Below are positions 13,663 through 26,200 of a stretch of DNA of 64,000 nucleotides, in pieces. This DNA is from Henricia sp. BOLD:AAB3569 (taxonomy: Eukaryota > Echinodermata > Asteroidea > Spinulosida > Echinasteridae): the NCBI GenBank assembly GCA_037783545.1, contig JBBELK010001574.1:22468-86467 (forward strand), read 5' to 3'. Numbering within the stretch: position 1 is the first letter of the stretch; each line of letters begins with the position of its first letter. The notes beneath the pieces were generated by a model. It was not told where the DNA came from, did not search any database, and saw nothing but the letters and a program-made list of their open reading frames with translations. The position numbers and the translations under genes are program-made.

Positions 13663-15446
13663 TTGAGGCTTCCTGACTGCTCTCACGCAAACCGTGGCTG
13701 TCTGTACACACCTCTTTGGGGTACTCCTGAGTTGTGCGCATGCTCAGTCATTCGGACTGTCGTTAACGCACCGCAGTTTGGCTTGGCAATTTGGTCAAAG
13801 TGTGGTCCAAACGTCGGCAAATTTGGAGGTCGAAAAATGTTCCGACGAACTTCAAATTTTGCATGCCCTAAACTCTCTATATTGCGCACTTGTCATAAAA
13901 AAATTGACAGACTTTCGCCAGGAAATGGCAGAGAAATTTCAAAGTTTAGAAAAAACTGGGTTGAGGCTTCCTGACTGCTCTCACGCAAACCGTGGCTGTC
14001 TGTACACACCTCTTTGGGGTACTCCTGAGTTGTGCGCATGCTCAGTCATTCGGACTGTCGTTAACGCACCGCAGTTTGGCTCGGCAATTTTGTCAAAGTG
14101 TGGTCCAAACGTCGGCAAATTTGGAGGTCGAAAAATGTTCCGACGAACTTCAAATGTTGCATGCCCTAAACTCTCTATATTGCGCACTTGTCATAAAAAA
14201 ATGACAGACTTTCGCCGGGAAATGGCAGAGAAATTTCAAAGTTTAGAAAAAACTGGGTTGAGGCTTCCTGACTGCTCTCACGCAAACCGTGGCTGTCTGT
14301 ACACACCTCTTTGGGGTACTCCTGAGTTGTGCGCATGCTCAGTCATTCGGACTGTCGTTAACGCACCGCAGTTTGGCTCGGCAATTTGGTCAAAGTGTGG
14401 TCCAAACGTCGGCAAATTTGGAGGTCGAAAAATGTTCCGACGAACTTCAAATTTTGCATGCCCTAAACTCTCTATATTGCGCACTTGTCATAAAAAATTG
14501 ACAGACTTTCGCCGGGAAATGGCAGAGAAATTTCAAAGTTTAGAAAAAACTGGGTTGAGGCTTCCTGACTGCTCTCACGCAAACCGTGGCTGTCTGTACA
14601 CACCTCTTTGGGGTACTTCTGAGTTGTGCGCATGCTCAGTCATTCGGACTGTCGTTAACGCACCGCAGTTTGGCTTGGCAATTTGGTCAAAGTGTGGTCC
14701 AAACGTCGGCAAATTTGGAGGTCGAAAAATGTTCCGACGAACTTCAAATTTTGCATGCCCTAAACTCTCTATATTGCGCACTTGTCATAAAAAAATTGAC
14801 AGACTTTCGCCAGGAAATGGCAGAGAAATTTCAAAGTTTAGAAAAAACTGGGTTGAGGCTTCCTGACTGCTCTCACGCAAACCGTGGCTGTCTGTACACA
14901 CCTCTTTGGGGTACTCCTGAGTTGTGCGCATGCTCAGTCATTCGGACTGTCGTTAACGCACCGCAGTTTGGCTCGGCAATTTTGTCAAAGTGTGGTCCAA
15001 ACGTCGGCAAATTTGGAGGTCGAAAAATGTTCCGACGAACTTCAAATGTTGCATGCCCTAAACTCTCTATATTGCGCACTTGTCATAAAAAATGACAGAC
15101 TTTCGCCGGGAAATGGCAGAGAAATTTCAAAGTTTAGAAAAAACTGGGTTGAGGCTTCCTGACTGCTCTCACGCAAACCGTGGCTGTCTGTACACACCTC
15201 TTTGGGGTACTCCTGAGTTGTGCGCATGCTCAGTCATTCGGACTGTCGTTAACGCACCGCAGTTTGGCTCGGCAATTTGGTCAAAGTGTGGTCCAAACGT
15301 CGGCAAATTTGGAGGTCGAAAAATGTTCCGACGAACTTCAAATTTTTGCATGCCCTAAACTCTCTATATTGCGCACTTGTCATAAAAAATTGACAGACTT
15401 TCGCCGGGAAATGGCAGAGAAATTTCAAAGTTTAGAAAAAACTGGG
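13663..15446. repeat. Tandem duplication of a 3-monomer higher-order repeat
   Basis: Copy 1 is 13663-14554 and copy 2 is 14555-15446, each 892 bp. The first monomer of each has C122T, an extra A near offset 240 and CGCCAGG in place of CGCCGGG. The second has G131T, T196G and T241A. The third is close to consensus. Later private changes are T for C near 14618, loss of one A near 15090 and an extra T near 15345. The shared complex haplotype shows a recent unequal exchange or replication-based duplication. Confidence 0.9.
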
Positions 15447-17231
15447 TTGAGGCTTCCTGACTGCTCTCACGCAAACCGTGGCTGTCTGTACACACCTCTT
15501 TGGGGTACTCCTGAGTTGTGCGCATGCTCAGTCATTCGGACTGTCGTTAACGCACCGCAGTTTGGCTCGGCAATTTGGTCAAAGTGTGGTCCAAACGTCG
15601 GCAAATTTGGAGGTCGAAAAATGTTCCGACGAACTTCAAATTTTGCATGCCCTAAACTCTCTATATTGCGCACTTGTCATAACAAATTGACAGACTTTCG
15701 CCGGGAAATGGCAGAGAAATTTCAAAGTTTAGAAAAAACTGGGTTGAGGCTTCCTGACTGCTCTCACGCAAACCGTGGCTGTCTGTACACACCTCTTTGG
15801 GGTACTCCTGAGTTGTGCGCATGCTCAGTCATTCGGACTGTCGTTAACGCACCGCAGTTTGGCTCGGCAATTTGGTCAAAGTGTGGTCCAAACGTCGGCA
15901 AATTTGGAGGTCGAAAAATGTTCCGACGAACTTCAAATTTTGCATGCCCTAAACTCTCTATATTGCGCACTTGTCATAAAAAATTGACAGACTTTCGCCG
16001 GGAAATGGCAGAGAAATTTCAAAGTTTAGAAAAAAACTGGGTTGAGGCTTCCTGACTGCTCTCACGCAAACCGTGGCTGTCTGTACACACCTCTTTGGGG
16101 TACTCCTGAGTTGAGCGCATGCTCAGTCATTCGGACTGTCGTTAACGCACCGCAGTTTGGCTCGGCAATTTGGTCAAAGTGTGGTCCAAACGTCGGCAAA
16201 TTTGGAGGTCGAAAAATGTTCCGACGAACTTCAAATTTTGCATGCCCTAAACTCTCTATATTGCGCACTTGTCATAAAAAATTGACAGACTTTCGCCGGG
16301 AAATGGCAGAGAAATTTCATAGTTTAGAAAAAACTGGGTTGAGGCTTCCTGACTGCTCTCACGCAAACCGTGGCTGTCTGTACACACCTCTTTGGGGTAC
16401 TCCTGAGTTGTGCGCATGCTCAGTCATTCGGACTGTCGTTAACGCACCGCAGTTTGGCTCGGCAATTTGGTCAAAGTGTGGTCCAAACGTCGGCAAATTT
16501 GGAGGTCGAAAAATGTTCCGACGAACTTCAAATTTTGCATGCCCTAAACTCTCTATATTGCGCACTTGTCATAAAAAATTGACAGACTTTCGCCGGGAAA
16601 TGGCAGAGAAATTTCAAAGTTTAGAAAAAACTGGGTTGAGGCTTCCTGACTGCTCTCACGCAAACCGTGGCTGTCTGTACACACCTCTTTGGGGTACTCC
16701 TGAGTTGTGCGCATGCTCAGTCATTCGGACTGTCGTTAACGCACCGCAGTTTGGCTCGGCAATTTGGTCAAAGTGTGGTCCAAACGTCGGCAAATTTGGA
16801 GGTCGAAAAATGTTCCGACGAACTTCAAATTTTGCATGCCCTAAACTCTCTATATTGCGCACTTGTCATAAAAAAATTGACAGACTTTCGCCGGGAAATG
16901 GCAGAGAAATTTCAAAGTTTAGAAAAAACTGGGTTGAGGCTTCCTGACTGCTCTCACGCAAACCGTGGCTGTCTGTACACACCTCTTTGGGGTACTCCTG
17001 AGTTGTGCGCATGCTCAGTCATTCGGACTGTCGTTAACGCACCGCAGTTTGGCTCGGCAATTTGGTCAAAGTGTGGTCCAAACGTCGGCAAATTTGGAGG
17101 TCGAAAAATGTTCCGACGAACTTCAAATTTTGCATGCCCTAAACTCTCTATATTGCGCACTTGTCATAAAAAAATTGACAGACTTTCGCCGGGAAATGGC
17201 AGAGAAATTTCAAAGTTTAGAAAAAACTGGG

Positions 17232-20200
17232 TTGAGGCTTCCTGACTGCTCTCACGCAAACCGTGGCTGTCTGTACACACCTCTTTGGGGTACTCCTGAG
17301 TTGTGCGCATGCTCAGTCATTCGGACTGTCGTTAACGCACCGCAGTTTGGCTCGGCAATTTGGTCAAAGTGTGGTCCAAACGTCGGCAAATTTGGAGGTC
17401 GAAAAATGTTCCGACGAACTTCAAATTTTGCATGCCCTAAACTCTCTATATTGCGCACTTGTCATAAAAAATTGACAGACTTTCGCCGGGAAATGGCAGA
17501 GAAATTTCAAAGTTTAGAAAAAACTGGGTTGAGGCTTCCTGACTGCTCTCACGCAAACCGTGGCTGTCTGTACACACCTCTTTGGGGTACTCCTGAGTTG
17601 TGCGCATGCTCAGTCATTCGGACTGTCGTTAACGCACCGCAGTTTGGCTCGGCAATTTGGTCAAAGTGTGGTCCAAACGTCGGCAAATTTGGAGGTCGAA
17701 AAATGTTCCGACGAACTTCAAATTTTGCATGCCCTAAACTCTCTATATTGCGCACTTGTCATAAAAAATTGACAGACTTTCGCCGGGAAATGGCAGAGAA
17801 ATTTCAAAGTTTAGAAAAAACTGGGTTGAGGCTTCCTGACTGCTCTCACGCAAACCGTGGCTGTCTGTACACACCTCTTTGGGGTACTCCTGAGTTGTGC
17901 GCATGCTCAGTCATTCGGACTGTCGTTAACGCACCGCAGTTTGGCTCGGCAATTTGGTCAAAGTGTGGTCCAAACGTCGGCAAATTTGGAGGTCGAAAAA
18001 TGTTCCGACGAACTTCAAATTTTGCATGCCCTAAACTCTCTATATTGCGCACTTGTCATAAAAAATTGACAGACTTTCGCCGGGAAATGGCAGAGAAATT
18101 TCAAAGTTTAGAAAAAACTGGGTTGAGGCTTCCTGACTGCTCTCACGCAAACCGTGGCTGTCTGTACACACCTCTTTGGGGTACTCCTGAGTTGTGCGCA
18201 TGCTCAGTCATTCGGACTGTCGTTAACGCACCGCAGTTTGGCTCGGCAATTTGGTCAAAGTGTGGTCCAAACGTCGGCAAATTTGGAGGTCGAAAAATGT
18301 TCCGACGAACTTCAAATTTTGCATGCCCTAAACTCTCTATATTGCGCACTTGTCATAAAAAATTGACAGACTTTCGCCGGGAAATGGCAGAGAAATTTCA
18401 AAGTTTAGAAAAAACTGGGTTGAGGCTTCCTGACTGCTCTCACGCAAACCGTGGCTGTCTGTACACACCTCTTTGGGGTACTCCTGAGTTGTGCGCATGC
18501 TCAGTCATTCGGACTGTCGTTAACACACCGCAGTTTGGCTCGGCAATTTGGTCAAAGTGTGGTCCAAACGTCGGCAAATTTGGAGGTCGAAAAATGTTCC
18601 GACGAACTTCAAATTTTGCATGCCCTAAACTCTCTATATTGCGCACTTGTCATAAAAAATTGACAGACTTTCGCCGGGAAATGGCAGAGAAATTTCAAAG
18701 TTTAGAAAAAACTGGGTTGAGGCTTCCTGACTGCTCTCACGCAAACCGTGGCTGTCTGTACACACCTCTTTGGGGTACTCCTGAGTTGTGCGCATGCTCA
18801 GTCATTCGGACTGTCGTTAACGCACCGCAGTTTGGCTCGGCAATTTGGTCAAAGTGTGGTCCAAACGTCGGCAAATTTGGAGGTCGAAAAATGTTCCGAC
18901 GAACTTCAAATTTTGCATGCCCTAAACTCTCTATATTGCGCACTTGTCATAAAAAATTGACAGACTTTCGCCGGGAAATGGCAGAGAAATTTCAAAGTTT
19001 AGAAAAAACTGGGTTGAGGCTTCCTGACTGCTCTCACGCAAACCGTGGCTGTCTGTACACACCTCTTTGGGGTACTCCTGAGTTGTGCGCATGCTCAGTC
19101 ATTCGGACTGTCGTTAACGCACCGCAGTTTGGCTCGGCAATTTGGTCAAAGTGTGGTCCAAACGTCGGCAAATTTGAGGTCGAAAATTTTCCGACGAACT
19201 TCAAATTTTGCATGCCCTAAACTCTCTATATTGCGCACTTGTCATAAAAAATTGACAGACTTTCGCCGGGAAATGGCAGAGAAATTTCAAAGTTTAGAAA
19301 AAACTGGGTTGAGGCTTCCTGACTGCTCTCACGCAAACCGTGGCTGTCTGTACACACCTCTTTGGGGTACTCCTGAGTTGTGCGCATGCTCAGTCATTCG
19401 GACTGTCGTTAACGCACCGCAGTTTGGCTCGGCAATTTGGTCAAAGTGTGGTCCAAACGTCGGCAAATTTGGAGGTCGAAAATGTTCCGACGAACTTCAA
19501 ATTTTGCATGCCCTAAACTCTCTATATTGCGCACTTGTCATAAAAAATTGACAGACTTTCGCCGGGAAATGGCAGAGAAATTTCAAAGTTTAGAAAAAAC
19601 TGGGTTGAGGCTTCCTGACTGCTCTCACGCAAACCGTGGCTGTCTGTACACACCTCTTTGGGGTACTCCTGAGTTGTGCGCATGCTCAGTCATTCGGACT
19701 GTCGTTAACGCACCGCAGTTTGGCTCGGCAATTTGGTCAAAGTGTGGTCCAAACGTCGGCAAATTTGGAGGTCGAAAAATGTTCCGACGAACTTCAAATT
19801 TTGCATGCCCTAAACTCTCTATATTGCGCACTTGTCATAAAAAATTGACAGACTTTCGCCGGGAAATGGCAGAGAAATTTCAAAGTTTAGAAAAAACTGG
19901 GTTGAGGCTTCCTGACTGCTCTCACGCAAACCGTGGCTGTCTGTACACACCTCTTTGGGGTACTCCTGAGTTGTGCGCATGCTCAGTCATTCGGACTGTC
20001 GTTAACGCACCGCAGTTTGGCTCGGCAATTTGGTCAAAGTGTGGTCCAAACGTCGGCAAATTTGGAGGTCGAAAAATGTTCCGACGAACTTCAAATTTTG
20101 CATGCCCTAAACTCTCTATATTGCGCACTTGTCATAAAAAATTGACAGACTTTCGCCGGGAAATGGCAGAGAAATTTCAAAGTTTAGAAAAAACTGGGTT

Positions 20201-23200
20201 GAGGCTTCCTGACTGCTCTCACGCAAACCGTGGCTGTCTGTACACACCTCTTTGGGGTACTCCTGAGTTGTGCGCATGCTCAGTCATTCGGACTGTCGTT
20301 AACGCACCGCAGTTTGGCTCGGCAATTTGGTCAAAGTGTGGTCCAAACGTCGGCAAATTTGGAGGTCGAAAAATGTTCCGACGAACTTCAAATTTTGCAT
20401 GCCCTAAACTCTCTATATTGCGCACTTGTCATAAAAAATTGACAGACTTTCGCCGGGAAATGGCAGAGAAATTTCAAAGTTTAGAAAAAACTGGGTTGAG
20501 GCTTCCTGACTGCTCTCACGCAAACCGTGGCTGTCTGTACACACCTCTTTGGGGTACTCCTGAGTTGTGCGCATGCTCAGTCATTCGGACTGTCGTTAAC
20601 GCACCGCAGTTTGGCTCGGCAATTTGGTCAAAGTGTGGTCCAAACGTCGGCAAATTTGGAGGTCGAAAAATGTTCCGACGAACTTCAAATTTTGCATGCC
20701 CTAAACTCTCTATATTGCGCACTTGTCATAAAAAATTGACAGACTTTCGCCGGGAAATGGCAGAGAAATTTCAAAGTTTAGAAAAAACTGGGTTGAGGCT
20801 TCCTGACAGCTCTCACGCAAACCGTGGCTGTCTGTACACACCTCTTTGGGGTACTCCTGAGTTGTGCGCATGCTCAGTCATTCGGACTGTCGTTAACGCA
20901 CCGCAGTTTGGCTCGGCAATTTGGTCAAAGTGTGGTCCAAACGTCGGCAAATTTGGAGGTCGAAAAATGTTCCGACGAACTTCAAATTTTGCATGCCCTA
21001 AACTCTCTATATTGCGCACTTGTCATAAAAAATTGACAGACTTTCGCCGGGAAATGGCAGAGAAATTTCAAAGTTTAGAAAAAACTGGGTTGAGGCTTCC
21101 TGACTGCTCTCACGCAAACCGTGGCTGTCTGTACACACCTCTTTGGGGTACTCCTGAGTTGTGCGCATGCTCAGTCATTCGGACTGTCGTTAACGCACCG
21201 CAGTTTGGCTCGGCAATTTGGTCAAAGTGTGGTCCAAACGTCGGCAAATTTGGAGGTCGAAAAATGTTCCGACGAACTTCAAATTTTGCATGCCCTAAAC
21301 TCTCTATATTGCGCACTTGTCATAAAAAATTGACAGACTTTCGCCGGGAAATGGCAGAGAAATTTCAAAGTTTAGAAAAAACTGGGTTGAGGCTTCCTGA
21401 CTGCTCTCACGCAAACCGTGGCTGTCTGTACACACCTCTTTGGGGTACTCCTGAGTTGTGCGCATGCTCAGTCATTCGGACTGTCGTTAACGCACCGCAG
21501 TTTGGCTCGGCAATTTGGTCAAAGTGTGGTCCAAACGTCGGCAAATTTGGAGGTCGAAAAATGTTCCGACGAACTTCAAATTTTGCATGCCCTAAACTCT
21601 CTATATTGCGCACTTGTCATAAAAAATTGACAGACTTTCGCCGGGAAATGGCAGAGAAATTTCAAAGTTTAGAAAAAACTGGGTTGAGGCTTCCTGACTG
21701 CTCTCACGCAAACCGTGGCTGTCTGTACACACCTCTTTGGGGTACTCCTGAGTTGTGCGCATGCTCAGTCATTCGGACTGTCGTTAACGCACCGCAGTTT
21801 GGCTCGGCAATTTGGTCAAAGTGTGGTCCAAACGTCGGCAAATTTGGAGGTCGAAAAATGTTCCGACGAACTTCAAATTTTGCATGCCCTAAACTCTCTA
21901 TATTGCGCACTTGTCATAAAAAATTGACAGACTTTCGCCGGGAAATGGCAGAGAAATTTCAAAGTTTAGAAAAAACTGGGTTGAGGCTTCCTGACTGCTC
22001 TCACGCAAACCGTGGCTGTCTGTACACACCTCTTTGGGGTACTCCTGAGTTGTGCGCATGCTCAGTCATTCGGACTGTCGTTAACGCACCGCAGTTTGGC
22101 TCGGCAATTTGGTCAAAGTGTGGTCCAAACGTCGGCAAATTTGGAGGTCGAAAAATGTTCCGACGAACTTCAAATTTTGCATGCCCTAAACTCTCTATAT
22201 TGCGCACTTGTCATAAAAAATTGACAGACTTTCGCCGGGAAATGGCAGAGAAATTTCAAAGTTTAGAAAAAACTGGGTTGAGGCTTCCTGACTGCTCTCA
22301 CGCAAACCGTGGCTGTCTGTACACACCTCTTTGGGGTACTCCTGAGTTGTGCGCATGCTCAGTCATTCGGACTGTCGTTAACGCACCGCAGTTTGGCTCG
22401 GCAATTTGGTCAAAGTGTGGTCCAAACGTCGGCAAATTTGGAGGTCGAAAAATGTTCCGACGAACTTCAAATTTTGCATGCCCTAAACTCTCTATATTGC
22501 GCACTTGTCATAAAAAATTGACAGACTTTCGCCGGGAAATGGCAGAGAAATTTCAAAGTTTAGAAAAAACTGGGTTGAGGCTTCCTGACTGCTCTCACGC
22601 AAACCGTGGCTGTCTGTACACACCTCTTTGGGGTACTCCTGAGTTGTGCGCATGCTCAGTCATTCGGACTGTCGTTAACGCACCGCAGTTTGGCTCGGCA
22701 ATTTGGTCAAAGTGTGGTCCAAACGTCGGCAAATTTGGAGGTCGAAAAATGTTCCGACGAACTTCAAATTTTGCATGCCCTAAACTCTCTATATTGCGCA
22801 CTTGTCATAAAAAATTGACAGACTTTCGCCGGGAAATGGCAGAGAAATTTCAAAGTTTAGAAAAAACTGGGTTGAGGCTTCCTGACTGCTCTCACGCAAA
22901 CCGTGGCTGTCTGTACACACCTCTTTGGGGTACTCCTGAGTTGTGCGCATGCTCAGTCATTCGGACTGTCGTTAACGCACCGCAGTTTGGCTCGGCAATT
23001 TGGTCAAAGTGTGGTCCAAACGTCGGCAAATTTGGAGGTCGAAAAATGTTCCGACGAACTTCAAATTTTGCATGCCCTAAACTCTCTATATTGCGCACTT
23101 GTCATAAAAAATTGACAGACTTTCGCCGGGAAATGGCAGAGAAATTTCAAAGTTAGAAAAAACTGGGTTGAGGCTTCCTGACTGCTCTCACGCAAACCGT

Positions 23201-26200
23201 GGCTGTCTGTACACACCTCTTTGGGGTACTCCTGAGTTGTGCGCATGCTCAGTCATTCGGACTGTCGTTAACGCACCGCAGTTTGGCTCGGCAATTTGGT
23301 CAAAGTGTGGTCCAAACGTCGGCAAATTTGGAGGTCGAAAAATGTTCCGACGAACTTCAAATTTTGCATGCCCTAAACTCTCTATATTGCGCACTTGTCA
23401 TAAAAAATTGACAGACTTTCGCCGGGAAATGGCAGAGAAATTTCAAAGTTTAGAAAAAACTGGGTTGAGGCTTCCTGACTGCTCTCACGCAAACCGTGGC
23501 TGTCTGTACACACCTCTTTGGGGTACTCCTGAGTTGTGCGCATGCTCAGTCATTCGGACTGTCGTTAACGCACCGCAGTTTGGCTCGGCAATTTGGTCAA
23601 AGTGTGGTCCAAACGTCGGCAAATTTGGAGGTCGAAAAATGTTCCGACGAACTTCAAATTTTGCATGCCCTAAACTCTCTATATTGCGCACTTGTCATAA
23701 AAAATTGACAGACTTTCGCCGGGAAATGGCAGAGAAATTTCAAAGTTTAGAAAAAACTGGGTTGAGGCTTCCTGACTGCTCTCACGCAAACCGTGGCTGT
23801 CTGTACACACCTCTTTGGGGTACTCCTGAGTTGTGCGCATGCTCAGTCATTCGGACTGTCGTTAACGCACCGCAGTTTGGCTCGGCAATTTGGTCAAAGT
23901 GTGGTCCAAACGTCGGCAAATTTGGAGGTCGAAAAATGTTCCGACGAACTTCAAATTTTGCATGCCCTAAACTCTCTATATTGCGCACTTGTCATAAAAA
24001 ATTGACAGACTTTCGCCGGGAAATGGCAGAGAAATTTCAAAGTTTAGAAAAAACTGGGTTGAGGCTTCCTGACTGCTCTCACGCAAACCGTGGCTGTCTG
24101 TACACACCTCTTTGGGGTACTCCTGAGTTGTGCGCATGCTCAGTCATTCGGACTGTCGTTAACGCACCGCAGTTTGGCTCGGCAATTTGGTCAAAGTGTG
24201 GTCCAAACGTCGGCAAATTTGGAGGTCGAAAAATGTTCCGACGAACTTCAAATTTTGCATGCCCTAAACTCTCTATATTGCGCACTTGTCATAAAAAATT
24301 GACAGACTTTCGCCGGGAAATGGCAGAGAAATTTCAAAGTTTAGAAAAACTGGGTTGAGGCTTCCTGACTGCTCTCACGCAAACCGTGGCTGTCTGTACA
24401 CACCTCTTTGGGGTACTCCTGAGTTGTGCGCATGCTCAGTCATTCGGACTGTCGTTAACGCACCGCAGTTTGGCTCGGCAATTTGGTCAAAGTGTGGTCC
24501 AAACGTCGGCAAATTTGGAGGTCGAAAAATGTTCCGACGAACTTCAAATTTTGCATGCCCTAAACTCTCTATATTGCGCACTTGTCATAAAAAATTGACA
24601 GACTTTCGCCGGGAAATGGCAGAGAAATTTCAAAGTTTAGAAAAAACTGGGTTGAGGCTTCCTGACTGCTCTCACGCAAACCGTGGCTGTCTGTACACAC
24701 CTCTTTGGGGTACTCCTGAGTTGTGCGCATGCTCAGTCATTCGGACTGTCGTTAACGCACCGCAGTTTGGCTCGGCAATTTGGTCAAAGTGTGGTCCAAA
24801 CGTCGGCAAATTTGGAGGTCGAAAAATGTTCCGACGAACTTCAAATTTTGCATGCCCTAAACTCTCTATATTGCGCACTTGTCATAAAAAATTGACAGAC
24901 TTTCGCCGGGAAATGGCAGAGAAATTTCAAAGTTTAGAAAAAACTGGGTTGAGGCTTCCTGACTGCTCTCACGCAAACCGTGGCTGTCTGTACACACCTC
25001 TTTGGGGTACTCCTGAGTTGTGCGCATGCTCAGTCATTCGGACTGTCGTTAACGCACCGCAGTTTGGCTCGGCAATTTGGTCAAAGTGTGGTCCAAACGT
25101 CGGCAAATTTGGAGGTCGAAAAATGTTCCGACGAACTTCAAATTTTGCATGCCCTAAACTCTCTATATTGCGCACTTGTCATAAAAAATTGACAGACTTT
25201 CGCCGGGAAATGGCAGAGAAATTTCAAAGTTTAGAAAAAACTGGGTTGAGGCTTCCTGACTGCTCTCACGCAAACCGTGGCTGTCTGTACACACCTCTTT
25301 GGGGTACTCCTGAGTTGTGCGCATGCTCAGTCATTCGGACTGTCGTTAACGCACCGCAGTTTGGCTCGGCAATTTGGTCAAAGTGTGGTCCAAACGTCGG
25401 CAAATTTGGAGGTCGAAAAATGTTCCGACGAACTTCAAATTTTGCATGCCCTAAACTCTCTATATTGCGCACTTGTCATAAAAAATTGACAGACTTTCGC
25501 CGGGAAATGGCAGAGAAATTTCAAAGTTTAGAAAAAACTGGGTTGAGGCTTCCTGACTGCTCTCACGCAAACCGTGGCTGTCTGTACACACCTCTTTGGG
25601 GTACTCCTGAGTTGTGCGCATGCTCAGTCATTCGGACTGTCGTTAACGCACCGCAGTTTGGCTCGGCAATTTGGTCAAAGTGTGGTCCAAACGTCGGCAA
25701 ATTTGGAGGTCGAAAAATGTTCCGACGAACTTCAAATTTTGCATGCCCTAAACTCTCTATATTGCGCACTTGTCATAAAAAATTGACAGACTTTCGCCGG
25801 GAAATGGCAGAGAAATTTCAAAGTTTAGAAAAAACTGGGTTGAGGCTTCCTGACTGCTCTCACGCAAACCGTGGCTGTCTGTACACACCTCTTTGGGGTA
25901 CTCCTGAGTTGTGCGCATGCTCAGTCATTCGGACTGTCGTTAACGCACCGCAGTTTGGCTCGGCAATTTGGTCAAAGTGTGGTCCAAACGTCGGCAAATT
26001 TGGAGGTCGAAAAATGTTCCGACGAACTTCAAATTTTGCATGCCCTAAACTCTCTATATTGCGCACTTGTCATAAAAAATTGACAGACTTTCGCCGGGAA
26101 ATGGCAGAGAAATTTCAAAGTTTAGAAAAAACTGGGTTGAGGCTTCCTGACTGCTCTCACGCAAACCGTGGCTGTCTGTACACACCTCTTTGGGGTACTC

